Of a stretch of 64,000 bases of DNA, positions 51,414 to 64,000 are shown one piece after another. The translations under genes and the position numbers were made by a program. Each line of letters opens with the position of its first letter. The first letter of the stretch is position 1. The stretch lies in assembly GCA_905331475.1 (NCBI GenBank), contig CAJNYU010001961.1, forward strand, positions 124,001 through 188,000, written 5' to 3'. Source of the stretch: Rotaria socialis. Taxonomy: Eukaryota > Rotifera > Eurotatoria > Philodinida > Philodinidae. The notes under the pieces were generated by a model. That model made no database searches and had not been told where the DNA came from. It worked only from the letters and a program-made list of their open reading frames with translations.

Positions 51414-52695
51414 CTACGAGTAAAATTTTATTAGAAAAATCGTTGAAATAAGAAAAACCCCAAATGAAAATAAAACATACAGTGCTAAAATACTCATGGG
51501 TAGAGTTACATAATTCCAAAATGATGGAATATGATTACATCTTGTTGAATACATCGGTTGATGAATTGTCATTGGTTTACAAGATATGAATTCATCTTCA
51601 ACTTCCAGTTCTTCGACGCATAAACATTCAAATGGTTCATCTTTTTTTCGGCGTTCTTTGGAATTTTCATCAAGACATACGGCTAGTAATGGACATAAAC
51701 TACTTGCACATGTTTCACATATTGGTGAATTTAAATCATCATGAAATGTCTGTGAAGCTACGATAAATGTTGCAATAGTTGTACTAGTCGATTTAATTTT
51801 TTTCAATAAATCATATGTACACGGTTTGAATGGATAAGGAGAATCATAAAGAAAATACGTTAATTGTGTTGCTAATGGAATAAGGTAATGAAATGAAAAA
51901 TCAGCTGGTGGGTGTGCACCTTCACAATCAGCACAAAGTGGAGTATGATAGAATTTCATTTGAAGGGCCCCTTCTTAATGTACGAAACAAATATCAATCT
52001 GATTAACCAGCAAGAAATTCATTCGGTAAACATCACTTACGACCATTGATTATAAGTAAATGTTTCAAACATTTAAATTGACGTAATTCAACGCTTTGCC
52101 ATATATCAACACCTTTTGCAAAACAAAGACGTTGCTCAAATAATTAGTTATGAACTTGAATCTATAACATACCACTAATAAGTAATGTTTCTATTTTAGA
52201 TGCAACTACAACAGCTAATGCAGGTATATCGAGTATATGTAGATAATTGAGCGTTGATGATATAGGTATTATTTGTGGTGAATAACCGCAAATAGCCAAT
52301 TCTCGTAATGATGTACCAAAACGATGTAAAAAACATAAATCAAGTACACGATTTCCGATTTTTTTTGCGGAAAACACTTGAACAAATAGGATAACTACAT
52401 TAATACGATCAGCTGGATATTTTTCTAAATCAAGTGATAATGTAGGATCTTTAAGACCTAATTTACAAGTGAGTCTTAATTCATCACCATTGTAGAAACA
52501 TTCACTATGATCTAAAGATGCATCATCTCTACTTTGAAGGAATGATAATGTTTTGATCGGTTCTAAACATGGTCCATGGGTAAATGATGAAGTTGTAACA
52601 GTTGAATCACTAGGATACGAACGCAGAAGATAAGGTGTATCAGACATACACAAAGGTACGTCTAGTATTATTAACATCATTGTGATGCAAAGCAT
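51414..52695 (-). CDS. LRR-like single-pass membrane protein, 3 exons
   Basis: Exons on the minus strand: 52695-52173, 52112-52041, 51973-51414; phase is continuous, giving 384 aa. The N-terminus is a signal peptide (MLCITMMLIILDVPLC). The middle has several Leu-spaced strands (LRELAICGYS, LNYLHILDIPALAVV, LRQFKCLKHLLING) that look like degenerate leucine-rich repeats. A cysteine-rich membrane-proximal region contains CADCEG, CETCASSLCPLLAVC and CLCVEELEVEDEF. A C-terminal hydrophobic helix ends six residues before the stop, so there is almost no cytoplasmic tail. The protein is probably extracellular and membrane-anchored. No family was recognised. An AATAAA lies about 120 bp downstream. Confidence 0.75.
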
Positions 52696-53762
52696 TGCTC
52701 CAATATTAATTCGTCGAAGACTAAGAGAATAAAAACAAAAGATGCGCCAAAGTATAAATAAAGTAGAAAATTATGATATGGTTCCATTTCGAAAATTAAC
52801 AATTGATTATCTCCATACTTGTTATTATGCGATGTTTTCTTTTTTTATTCGTTTCTAATGTTGACACAGAAAATTATCACGAATTGATTTCGAAGCACTA
52901 TCAGAATTTTAGACCCGCAAGATAAAAGAAAACACTATTATGTGTTTTTTAACATTCACAGTTCAAAAATCAATTATTGTAGTATTTGAACGAAAAACAT
53001 GTGCTTGCTATAATTGGGGCAACCATCATTTGCTAATCCGAAACAATGAAATAATTTGTTACAGACACATTTGTATAGAGTTTCAAAAATGAAACTATAT
53101 GGAATTGCTGTAACCTTTGCTTTTACATACCATCAGTTTACAGATTGATTACTTTCTCTAACGGGTTTTCCTTGATTCAAGCGTAAATATCAAATTTTAT
53201 TCTGTGCACTATTGCTGTATCACAACTAGTTGGTTGATACATCTTCCGTGCGTACTCTTTTGATACTTTTACACGAGTGAGCAACAGTGAGCTTGTGAAT
53301 CATTAACACATTCGTTCGTTAATATGTTTTTGTAGAATATTATACAGCAACAGACCCGATGAAACAATACAACCGAATATTATATTAAGTTAAACATTTC
53401 AGATCGAAATTCTCGTGAATCGAATATTGTTCTATTCCTGACTTGAGTTTATCAATTAATAATTGCTTTCATTTTGCTTGTTGAAATACACTTATATCTA
53501 ATTTTGATTGTAATGCATTAAGTTTAAAAATATTCTCCCGTTTTTTTTAATTTCCCTCTTTCTTTCTCAAGCATCTTGGATATGTGTACGTGTGCAAAAA
53601 CCAAAAGAAACATGGGAAAAAATGAAGACATAATGCTGTACATTCACATCGAACACAACAAGAAAAAAGAAAAGAAAAGCAACATGTAGAACAAACGAAA
53701 AAGAAAAGTGTAATGTGTATAATAAATGAAAAAACCAAAAGAATGAATCGAATAACGAACGT
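52696..53762. other. Intergenic region, SCAF4/8 3' side
   Basis: AT-rich, no gene. Purine-rich DNA around 53560-53760 gives Phe/Cys-rich frames on the minus strand that are judged artefacts. Confidence 0.45.
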
Positions 53763-56700
53763 TTATTCGGTATGTCCACTTCTGCCACTGATTGTTTCGT
53801 CGATCATCAATGATGATTTATTTGATGATGAATCAATGTTTGATTGATCTTTTCTACGTAGTGCTTCAATTGGTAATGAACGATGAGAAAATTCGTCGGA
53901 CAATGGTGCAGAAAATCCACTTGTGGTTGAAGAATATTTATCTATATTATGATCATTACGGTATGAAGATGAACGACGATCAGGACTACGAGATGATTGA
54001 TGTGGCAATGAATGATTCTGACTACCACCTCGATTATTACCACGAGAGAAAAAACGAGTTTGACCACTACTATTACCAGTACCGGTGTCATCACGACCTA
54101 TCAAATAAAAACAATAATTAATAATCAAGAAAAACAATTTAAAAAATAAATACCTCCTCGATGGAAACCACCTCGACTTCTAAATCCTCCACCATTATTA
54201 TCATTATTGTTTAGTCGACCACCTCGATCATTATTGCTGTAATAACCTCGACCACCATGATTTCCACCACCTGAAAAAAAGAAATTGTTCATGATTCGAT
54301 AAAATGAAATTCATTAAATTTGCTGACCCCCTCTTCCTCGATTGGAGCCTCTTGATATGGCACTGGAGTTTGCTCGATCATTATAACTATTTCGTTCACC
54401 ATGATAACCTGAGAAATTCCCATTATTATCTTGTGTTTGTGTTGTATCTTCTCTTTCTTCGAAACGATTGGGTCGTCGTGGAAACGGTGATTGTTTTTGG
54501 TGTTCATCATTTTTGGTTGATGTTGCTAAAAGTGATTGTGGTTGTCCTTGCAACATACTATTTCCGAATTGATGATGAGGATGCATACGACTTGGTGATG
54601 GTGATTCTCCGAGTAATGGGGGTGGAAAACGTGTAGATGATGATGATGTTGTTGTTGTCGCAAGATGAACTAATTGCTCATCAGTTGATGATAGATTATG
54701 ACGATGATGTTCGTCATAATGTGTTGATTGTATGGACGGTGAAGGGCGTCGATGAGAATCATCATGGAATTGAATTAAAGCCGAACCTATCGAACAGATA
54801 GGAGATGATTTTAATACAGAGTATATCGAAAATTAAAATCTATTTGATTTAACGAATAGAAACATGCGATTGGGAAGAAAATTAAAATCCTATGTGCAGA
54901 AAATTTCACTACAAGTGTTTTAACCTTTACCATCAACGGTGTGAGCGAAAGTAGCAGCCGTCAATGGAGCTCCTGCTGCTATCGATGTAGTAGACATGAA
55001 ATGATGATGCGTTGGTACAGCAGTTGCACTTGTTAAAAGGTGCAAACCACCGCCTAGATAGTGATATGCATATGTATATTAAGGACACAAGATTTTTTAA
55101 TATTTAGTTTTCTCCTCGCGTGAAAACACAAAATATTTCAAATGTGAGTTAGAAATAAGAAACTATATTAAATATATATTTGTTATAAATTAATACATAC
55201 CATGCTGTAGTGCTTGTGGATTAAAATCCTAAAATCAATTTATTTTCATTTGTTTTGATCAAATTTTTTCTTTTCAATTACTTTTAAATCGGCATGATGA
55301 TGTTGTAATTGTATAGAAGGTGGATGTTGATTAGTCGTAACTACATGACCATATGGCATCTGATGAACGATCTGACTATTAGGAAATACTCGTCCTATGT
55401 AAACGCAAATGAAGTCAATGTGAAAGATTTATTATCTACGAAAGAATATTACCAGTTATATGTTGAACAACTTGCATAGGTTGCCCATGTGGATGTTGTT
55501 GTACTTGTATAATTTGTGCACCTGGTGGCATCATTTGAACAGGTAAACCAACACGTATTGAAGGATCATGTGATGGCGCCATAAGAATGGTTGGGCCTGG
55601 AGCTAATCGATTCGATGTATCTAAATGAACGGTGGTTGGTCGTGGTGGAAGATTTGGCGGTGGTTGAAATTCTTGATGAGCAAATGGTGCATGTGGTTGA
55701 ACAAGTGGTTGTATTGATTGTTGATGCATCATAGGAGGAACATCAACACGCGTTGGTGGCACAGTAGCTGGAAAAAAAGTAAAACTAATTGAAATGACAA
55801 AACGAACAATTAAGAACAAACATTTTAAAAACGATGGCATCGATTCATCATCAATAGTTCCACCTTCGGCTAACGTTGTTAGATTAGGAATATCCTTTAA
55901 TTCTGAATACGGTATATAAGTACAACCATGATCAGCATCCCAAAATTCTTTAAAACGATCTTTTACACCTTTATTCATTGCCCATGCAATCTTCAAAAAA
56001 AAAGGAATAAAAATTAAAGGAAATCAATATAACATATTGAAGTGTCTCTTACTTTGATTGGATTTCCATGAAAACGAAAATCTTTCATTTTTTCTAAACA
56101 TCTTGATGCATCTGAACGTTCTTTAAAGCAAACAAATGCACAGCCACGTGGAGGAATATGCTATTAAACACAATAGAGAAATTGCAGTTTAAGAAAAAGG
56201 TAATTTGTTAAGTAAGTAAAATATTTTACAAAAGTATTTGAACACAGATAATTTTCTCATTTTTTTTCCATTTCCATTGACAAATTTCAGAAAACTTCAA
56301 GATTTTCTATTAAAATTCATACAGAAATTAGGTATATTCGTAGAGATTTTAATCATGTCTGTCCGTTGAATGACAATTCGAATTATTATATTTTGCTAAA
56401 CCTAGACTGTCATAAGCTCGACTTAGGGATGATCATTTATTTTAAGATAAAGTAACGATAGAGTCACCTCTGATTCAATTATCAAATATAGATTAAATTT
56501 TTCCAGTACTAATTGATATACTTTTCTTTTTTGTATTGGCATCGTGGTAAAGTAAACATATATGAGAAACAACTAACAAGATAAGCTTTCTTGAGTCTAA
56601 ATCCTTTCGGAATCAAACCGAAAAAGCTTTCTTACTAGAATAAACTATCTGAATAATCGATATTGTCGGTATTAACTGTAGATTATATTGAGGAAATAGT

Positions 56701-59700
56701 TTTTCTGATAAGAATTCAAATGCATTAAGCTGAATTCGGCTCTACCATCAATGGTAAAGTCGAAGATTCAAATATTAGTATAAAGAAAAACAATTGTACT
56801 GAAAAGAAATTTTGCATTAAATACTGATACAATGAGGTATATTTTCATAAGTAAAATCCATACGTGGTTTAAACTACAAAGAGTTTTATTTTCGAAACTA
56901 GAATGAAACAATTTCAAATCTGTACTGCCTCAGTCTCGATACATTACATCCCAATTAGACAACTCCGATACTAAGAAAATAATTAAATGGTATAAACATA
57001 CGTATGATCCTTACAATAAGATAACCCTTAGTGAACTTGTTATATCGAATAGTGTAGATCTGCTTCAGATGAGATTTCTCATTGAATTAAGTAAAGAAAG
57101 TATTGTAACATTATTTTGTAAAGAACAGACTATGTTCACATTCATTTTTTTATTATATTTCGTACATCTTTATATTTTCTATTCAGTGTGTGAAGAAATC
57201 AATGGAGGATATGATGAAAACGTATTAAGAATATCTAATCAAGTGAATAAGAAGAACACTTAACGAAGGATATTATCTACAGCAGTTGTTTTTATAGACC
57301 ACACTTGGATGTCGTTCGAACGTGTCTTTGTCGCTAGAAGGTACTACATGATTCAAAAAATTTCAAAACTCAGTAGGTAGAAAGCTTTTTAGTACGAGTC
57401 TTGAATGAGAACTTTTCGAACAAAATTCTCCGAAGTTTGTCATTGCCGATGGACATATGTGTTCAAAAAACATTTGTAGTACTCATCAATCGTACTTACA
57501 TTGATATCGCTTATTTCTCCATGTGGTTCTAATTGTTCACGTAAATCAATTTCACTAATAATCTTTGGTAAATGTCCCAGCCAAAGTGTTCTTGAGCTAA
57601 CTATAAATACAAAAGCAATAGAAATATGTGTTCTTTTCATAATATTTTGATTCAACTAACCAACAAGATGATCTTCTTTCAATGGTGGTAAACCTTTTCG
57701 ACGACGTTCACGCTTTTCAGTTTCTTTTAAACGTGATGCAGCTGAATCTCTTCGGTTCATGGAACTGGAAAATTTTATTAAATAAAAAGATTTTTTTCTA
57801 ATAACTAAAGCGAATCTTTTACTTCGATGATGAACGTGTTCTTTTTGGTTCACGTGAACGAGATCGTGAACGAGATCGACGACGATTATAATGACGTGGA
57901 GGAGATGATGTCATTCGATGATGATGGTGTTCATCAGAATTATCTGCTTCCATATCCTCGGGACGAAGGTCAACATCAATCGGCTAATAAAATAATGAAT
58001 TGTGATGCTTTTGAAAAAGATTTTTATTTATTTATTCTTTTCAAACCTGATGCAACATTTGACGAGTAGCATCATAATTGATTTGTTGTTGTTGTGAAGA
58101 TAGTGACGATGGTAGTGGTTGTTGAAAAAATATTGGCGGTGGGCGTGTAGGATCAAATGACATCGACATTGACATATTATTAGCATCAGTTACAGGAAAC
58201 GACACCGTATTTGCATGGTTTGGGTTTATTAACATTCCAGTTGGTGGCTACAACGAAGTTTTGTTTGTTTTGTGTTTCATTTACAATCAAAAATCTTTCA
58301 GTAGCCGTCTTCTTACTTCAAAAATTTAACTTCGTTTTTAGCCATCAAGATTACACTTTTTGAAATATTTTAATTGCATGTACATATGATTTTTACTCTT
58401 ACTGTTAACCTCTTTATTTCTAGTGGCTAAATGTGATAAAACTACTATTAAGACTTTAGTGTAACTACACATATCGGCGTAGTTATGCTATCTCAATCTT
58501 GTCTTACATTACACGAAAAACCCTCAATTATTTTTATGATAAAAACCATATTAATGGTAAATTACATGTTTATCACATTAAAAAATGAAATATTTCAATT
58601 GATTTCTTAACTAATATATTAAAAAAAGAAATTGCAAAGTTTCGTTACAATAGAATTTGATGAATATATGGTTCAATTCTTAAAGACACATTCATCAAGT
58701 TCGTATTTTGAAATTTCTTAGTAAAAATCAATAACAATTGCCATCGATAGAACTTTTCTGTCTTAATAATAATTATTTCGCCAAGATTCTACTTTAGTTA
58801 AAAGATTCAATTCTTACTTGAAGAAATTGCATTGTTTGTTGGATATTATTCGATGGGAAATTCGATGGTATATTTGTGATTGTTTGCCCTCGTGGTTCAT
58901 CATCATCATTATCGGAACCATAATCAAAATCGTCAAGTACATTCTAGAAAGAAAACGTTATTTAACAATAAAATTCCAAATAGACAATATAATTTACAGC
59001 AACATTTGATTGCATTGGTTCAGGCGGATTTATAATTGATTGGGTTGTTGATGATGGTTCATCACTTGAATTATTTGCTGTTATAGGCTTTTTATGAGAT
59101 TCTAATAGTTGATTGGTTATCTGTTGAATTTCGGTTAGAATCGATGTTGTATCTGTATCACCTTTAGAAGATGCACGCATCAATGTTTCTTGTAATTCTC
59201 GAAAACGATCGAAGTCAGTACCACCGGAAGTCTTCTAATGTAAAAGAGACATATATATATATATATTGTATCAACGTATTAGTATATTTGACAATAGATG
59301 AACATTGCAGAACTCTAATGATGTTTTTCTCAAATGATTTTATTTTTCGGTAGGTTTCTATAATATATTTCCGTATTAAAAGTCAGATACTTATAAGATA
59401 ATAATGATTTGTCTACAAAATTAAGAAGTTATCATTAGTTCTCATTAGAATAAAACGTTTTGTTTTCCAATAACATGTATAATATCAATTAGATTAGTAT
59501 TACAATTATATAAAATTGACAAAATCTCGTCATCTATGGAAGACAAAACTTGATTACGTTGCACGATGAATCTGAGCTATACTAGGAAATATCATTCGAA
59601 AATAGAACTGATCGTAGGACTTGCCTATGCTAGATGACAAGTATCGAAGGTGAAATACTTTCCAGTCCTTTACCACGTTTTTTCCAGTAAAAATCAAATC

Positions 59701-60838
59701 AGTGACTGATAAAAGCATGATATTTCTATAAATAGCAGAAAAGGCAATATATATGCATGCAGTACTATGGTTTTAACTTAGTCTAATAAAAAAAAAAGTC
59801 ATAAAAATTCGTAAGAAGCAAGGTATTGTAACGAATCGTTTCTTCTCTTAATTATTCACATCTATCAATAAACATTTTCTTACTTCACCGCTTTGTTTAT
59901 CCGTTGAAAATTCAACTAAAATAAATATTCATATTCTTATTTAGTAACATAGATTTCACTTGAAATATCTTACTTTTAACTGACAAATCACCCGTATTTA
60001 CACATGATTGATGCGCTTCAAATAACTGTTTGATTAAATCAGGAGAAAAGATAGAATTTTTCTCCCATAAATTAAGTACACGTGAAACTTTATTCTAGAA
60101 TATTGGAATATGAAATTTATCGCAATAAAAATGAACGGAAATTTTACTTTATCTTCTGTTGGACATTTTTCAACATGCTGTAATATATTAATTATATTTT
60201 TTGCAAACCTTGAGCCGTATACATCTTTATCTATTCCATATTGATGGCGAGACTGTCGTATAACAGAATCAATAACATATAAACCAGGAATTTTGTATTC
60301 AGGTTTACACTGAAAAAGAATTTTATTCGATAAACAGAAAATATTTTAAGTTTACTTTACCTTGCTGATAAATTTCTCGACATTCATTACAATATGCTTA
60401 TAGAATTTGACTGCCTTCAATGCTGCTTTGGTAATTGACATCATTTTTGCTTTTGATATTGGTGGACGAGTTTCAACCATACTTTGAAGCTAATTTAATG
60501 TAAAACCAATAAATTATGTTATCAATATCTACTCTATTTTTTGTGAACACTATTAGGACAATATACAAGACAATACATGTAGGATTCAACTGTAACAAAT
60601 AATGTTGTTTGTCTCAGGGAAACTATTTGATCCTCTCTATTTTTTAGATAATATTTCTTTAGCATCCATTCATTTAATCCATTAAATATGCGACAAGAAT
60701 CAAATTTGTATATACTCAAAATGAGCTATTTTCACTGTGCAAGAGCATGGATAGATACACGTTTTTATATAGCATTTCAAAAAATGAACAAACCTCTCGA
60801 ATAAATTCTTTAACAACTTCTTCTTGACTACCACCCAT
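53763..60838 (-). CDS. SCAF8: SCAF4/SCAF8: CTD-interacting and RRM-containing mRNA processing factor, 20 exons
   Basis: Binds the RNA polymerase II C-terminal domain and, in vertebrates, suppresses premature polyadenylation. Exons (minus): 60838-60794, 60489-60361, 60309-60148, 60094-59974, 59915-59884, 59234-58998, 58943-58818, 58247-58047, 57983-57823, 57764-57661, 57600-57500, 56160-56053, 55990-55822, 55767-55453, 55394-55282, 55228-55201, 55053-54931, 54786-54328, 54270-54154, 54097-53763; phase continuous, 1061 aa. The CID spans about residues 1-155: PPISKAKM, KAVKFYKHIV, CKPEYKIPGLYVIDSVIRQSRHQYG and VLNLWEKNSIF closely match SCAF4/8. An RS-type segment follows (RRRSRSRSRSREPK, about 385-400). 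The RRM (about 441-512) has RNP2 LWLGHL and RNP1 RGCAFVCF. After it come IKIAWAMNKGVKDRFKEFWD, diagnostic of this family, then Pro/Gln/His-rich and Gly/Arg-rich (GGNHGGRGY) tails. The stop TAA is inside an AATAAA. Whether it is orthologous to SCAF4 or SCAF8 is undecided. Confidence 0.93.
56161..57499 (-). other. Long SCAF4/8 intron splitting the RRM
   Basis: This 1.3-kb intron interrupts the RRM between its RNP2 and RNP1 halves. Otherwise it is empty of coding signal. Other long introns of this gene are 58248-58817 and 59235-59883. Confidence 0.6.
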
Positions 60839-63056
60839 TTTTTGTTTTCTTTTTTGTTAATTATCAATAATTATTTAAATCATGTAATTCAATAAAGAAA
60901 ATCTTTTTTATTAATCCAATTATTTGATAGACGAAAATTATCTAAAGTGAATAAAAAATTCATTATTTTACTGCAAATATTATAATTGAAATTTTTATGA
61001 AGAAGATTTAAACGAGTATGAAGGACACAGATCAACTAGCGAAATCTTTTTATTTTTGTACACTTGATCAGAGGATTCAACCTTAAAAATGTATGCGAAC
61101 AAATGAATCAGTGATAATAAAAAAGATTAAAAAGAAGCAAATAATAAATACAAAAAAAAATGTCCACTCAAATTTCGTTTTTCGACGATTTGTTTGTCTG
61201 CAAGATTGTTACTTGAATAATGTTGTTGATATGATTCTGATGTTGGCCAATATTGAGTTGAAATCGTCTAAATCACAAGGCGTAATGTGTTTCGGTTTTT
61301 TATATTTCGCTATTGATCTGTGTCCACTCGTTTTCCTTTATTTTTTTCTCTTTTTACATACGAACAGTACTTCTGACAGATACAAATTAAACTCTTTTAC
61401 ACAACTATGATCTTCTTATTAGATACAAACCTGCATCATATAGAACTTAAACTATTGTTAATTGAAAATAATTCGCTATCATATTCAGAGTTTTTGACAG
61501 GAAAACACTACAATGAATAGTCTTTAACGGTCAAATCATCCTTAAAATAATTTTGTCTGTCAAATGTTAAAACATGTCGATGAAAACAGAAATCAATGAT
61601 GATTAATTCCTTCCAAACTTATAGTCACTTCATCAGTGTAATGAATCATGGTTTGCTCTTTCAAATAGGCATAATAATATTGATAATTGTTTCTTTCGAA
61701 GGATTCAATGTATCAAGAAATCTCTGTATATTACACAAATCAGAAAAAAATGAATCTTTCAGATTTCTTCCCCGTTTGTAACACCTCAATATCATAGACT
61801 TCGAGAGAGCACATCGTTTTAATGGTAAACTCTAGGAAATCCAGTAGCAAAAGAGAATCTTAGTTTTCAAAAAAACAAACTCGTTGAACGAATAGTTCAA
61901 TTGAACATTCTTTTCATTGAGTATATCATGAAAATTTAAGCTACTTAAACATATAAATTTCTAATCATCCCTGATTGGGAGATCATCTTTTTTTTTTGAC
62001 AACTTCAAAATAATTTACTTTTTTCCCCGTCAATACGTCAGGTAAATTCTAAGAAAGTCATCGTCATCTCAAATTCTTTTCAAAAGAGAACATCATATAA
62101 TTACTAGCTTAGTAAAAACCATAACTTCTAAGGAAACATACGTAGAAATATCTTCATACTCTGTAACTAGATCACATTTTGTATAGTAAACCATGGAAAT
62201 CATTTTACGTTACGATTTCTACTGAATCGAAATATCTCTTATACCTCTCATTATATTGATAAATGAAATATGATGCTTACCAGTCTCATGGAAGAACTTT
62301 GTATGTTCTATTCAAGACTATCAAACTGGGTATCAATCTGAATAGAAAAAAATATATTAGTAAGAAATATTATCATTTCAAATAATTATCTAACCACAGA
62401 TAAAGCTCATCATCCTGAATCAAGAAATCCAGTAAGCAATAACTTTAATCTTCTTCATGTTCCAATCATGAGCAATTGACTACGCTTTTTCACCATATTT
62501 TTCAATGGCTTGTAATTCCCACATAATGTGAAAAACAGACAAATGAACTCCTAAACGTACGATACTAAAACTATTGTTGTCATTAAAACTGAACATGATA
62601 CCATTTTTGTCGCTAACATCAACGTATTGCTGAGGCTGCACGTGGCGATATCGATCTTCCTAACAATCCCAACGAACCATTATTTTAATTACTTGTCCTC
62701 TTCCATATTTGATCGCGAAAATTTTCCTAAAACAATTGTTTTTAGATTGGAATTTAAAATAAAATCTTTGATTCAAATTCATTTCGAAGTCTAGATGTCA
62801 CTGACTATCAACCAACAGATAATAATAAGTGTAATTTCAAAATATTACGATCGAATCGCTTAAAAGTTCGGATTTCTATTGGTTTTATTATCATATCGCA
62901 ACTCATGTTTAGACATGCATGATTCAATCATAAATCCATCCAGTCTTGTCAATACAAGAAAAGACAAAGTTTTGTTCCTTTTTATTCTTATTTTCGTTTT
63001 ATTGATATCTATTATTTTCAATATTTGATACATATTCTTTTCGAAATCTTTTTCAG
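60839..63056. other. Divergent interval between SCAF4/8 and eIF3e
   Basis: No gene assembled. Should contain the promoters of both flanking genes. Frames at 61093-61410 and 61596-61781 are low-complexity and unsupported. Confidence 0.45.
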
Positions 63057-63609
63057 ATGGCTGAATATGATCTCACTGCAAAATTAGGTCGATATTTCGA
63101 TCGGCACCTTGTGTTTCCCTTATTGGAATTTTTAACTGAACGCAATGTAATAGAAAATTAAACACAGAACAAAAGAAATTCTTTCATTTGAAATAATTTT
63201 TTATTTAGATCTTCGATGAGAAAGAAATTCTTCAAGCTAAATATGATCTTTTACAATTTACAACTATGGTTGATTTTCAACTGGATATTTATAAAAAACT
63301 TCATCCAGATGGACAAGAACCAATGGGTTTCTTTGTTTTTTATTACGAGATAATGTTAAAGTGTTAAAAACTCTATTATTTTAGAATTAATCGAAAAACG
63401 CGAGGGTATTGTAGCTCGTTTTAATGAACTTTCGGAAGCTGTTCAACCATTACTCGATGCTGTTGTAACAGAAGATGCAGCTCGACTTATTGAGCATCAA
63501 CGGTGATTAATATTTCTGATAATATAATTAATGAAGTTTAAATTATTTTATTCTGTTTAGAAATAGTGATTCAATGTTTACATTAGACTACTTAAAAGAA
63601 AAATTTAAT
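63057..63609 (+). CDS. EIF3E: Translation initiation factor eIF3 subunit E, N-terminal part
   Basis: Component of the eIF3 complex that recruits mRNA to the 40S ribosome. Exons: 63057-63146, 63209-63326, 63385-63502, 63561-63609; 125 codons of a protein usually about 445 aa. The start [25 protein letters not shown] is nearly that of the family ([17 protein letters not shown]). The next exons follow eIF3e ([36 protein letters not shown]). The ATG immediately follows TTTTTCAG, an acceptor-like site. The PCI/PINT half should lie beyond the last donor (63610), but no continuation was found before the window ends. Confidence 0.92.
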
Positions 63610-64000
63610 GTAAGTTACGTTATATAATTAGCAATGATTTATTTATTTAATTTAAGAAAATTTCGTAAGATAAAATGAAGTTTAGCAAGAATAAAAGAAA
63701 GTTAACTTATTCAACGTTAGTAAACCCGCCCCCCCTTTAATTTATTTATTTTTTGCAAAATACAAACTTTAATTATCGTTTTTCCATCCAAACATGCCTG
63801 ATTCTTAGCATTTTAAACTAGAAATATTAAGAGAATGTGTTCACAATTATAATGACACCCTTAACCCCTGAAAAATCATCTTAGTTTTTTCGAAAACCTT
63901 TTAAATTAAATATTAGNTGAACGGGTTAGTCTTAATTCGTCTCCTTTTTAATTGAATCGAACTGGTCCCCAAAAATTCGATTCCGAATTCGTCTCCATCA
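63610..64000. other. Terminal stretch with degraded sequence
   Basis: Follows a good GTAAGT donor of eIF3e but holds no recognisable next exon in 390 bp. Contains a CCCGCCCCCCC run (from about 63726), an ambiguous base (63917) and repeated ATTCGTCTCC words (near 63937 and 63988). Consistent with low-quality or repeat sequence at a contig end. Confidence 0.5.

Noticed and set aside
53792-54121. Plus-strand frame of 109 codons opposite the last SCAF4/8 exon
   Set aside because: It is the antisense shadow of a His/Ser/Gly-rich coding exon.

Overview
The window is nuclear DNA of a small-genome invertebrate. It is AT-rich, and every sizeable gene is split by GT-AG introns. Most introns are about 50-70 bp, with a minority of 0.5-1.4 kb. 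The genes are animal-type: phospholipase D1/2 with PX and PH domains, SCAF4/8, HDHD5, eIF3e, a neuronal-calcium-sensor-like EF-hand protein, and Ig and LRR-like membrane proteins. This architecture suggests a bdelloid rotifer or similar compact lophotrochozoan. That is an inference; no taxonomic marker was searched. The ORFs open in the raw sequence are mostly single exons, so gene models were assembled by hand from splice sites, phase continuity and family resemblance.

Layout. 1-592 is an inverted repeat built of short tandem units. 591-5067 has no gene but holds a GGCCGG-rich repeat and a second inverted-repeat element (3316-3652). 5068-15350 (+) is a 25-exon phospholipase D gene (1072 aa, both HKD motifs). 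15351-21746 is gene-poor, with an EF-Tu C-terminal relic and a large foldback element (17767-18360). 21747-22259 (+) is an intronless HMG-box gene. 23165-25567 (+) encodes an aerolysin-fold (ETX/MTX2-like) protein. 25568-31092 has no supported gene. 31093-32632 (+) is HDHD5 (HAD hydrolase). 35731-36957 (-) is an EF-hand protein whose apparent membrane helix is probably an in-frame 63-bp intron. 38532-39719 (+) is a single-pass protein with a juxtamembrane cysteine cluster. 41811-43007 (-) is a single-pass Ig-domain protein. 44065-46622 (-) is an unrecognised 709-aa protein with a compact conserved-looking C-terminal domain. An orphan coding exon lies at 50323-50585 (-). 49210-49520 is a nested palindromic element. 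51414-52695 (-) is an LRR-like membrane protein. 53763-60838 (-) is a 20-exon SCAF4/8 gene. 63057-63609 (+) is the 5' part of eIF3e, after which the sequence deteriorates, with an ambiguous base at 63917.

The genes do not form one pathway or operon. PLD (lipid signalling), the EF-hand protein and the three membrane proteins relate to signalling or the cell surface; SCAF4/8 and eIF3e act in mRNA processing and translation. No CRISPR array, rRNA, convincing tRNA or autonomous transposon coding region was seen. The least ordinary items are the aerolysin-like gene, the four inverted-repeat elements, the in-frame intron, the EF-Tu relic, the unrecognised 709-aa protein and its upstream orphan exon.
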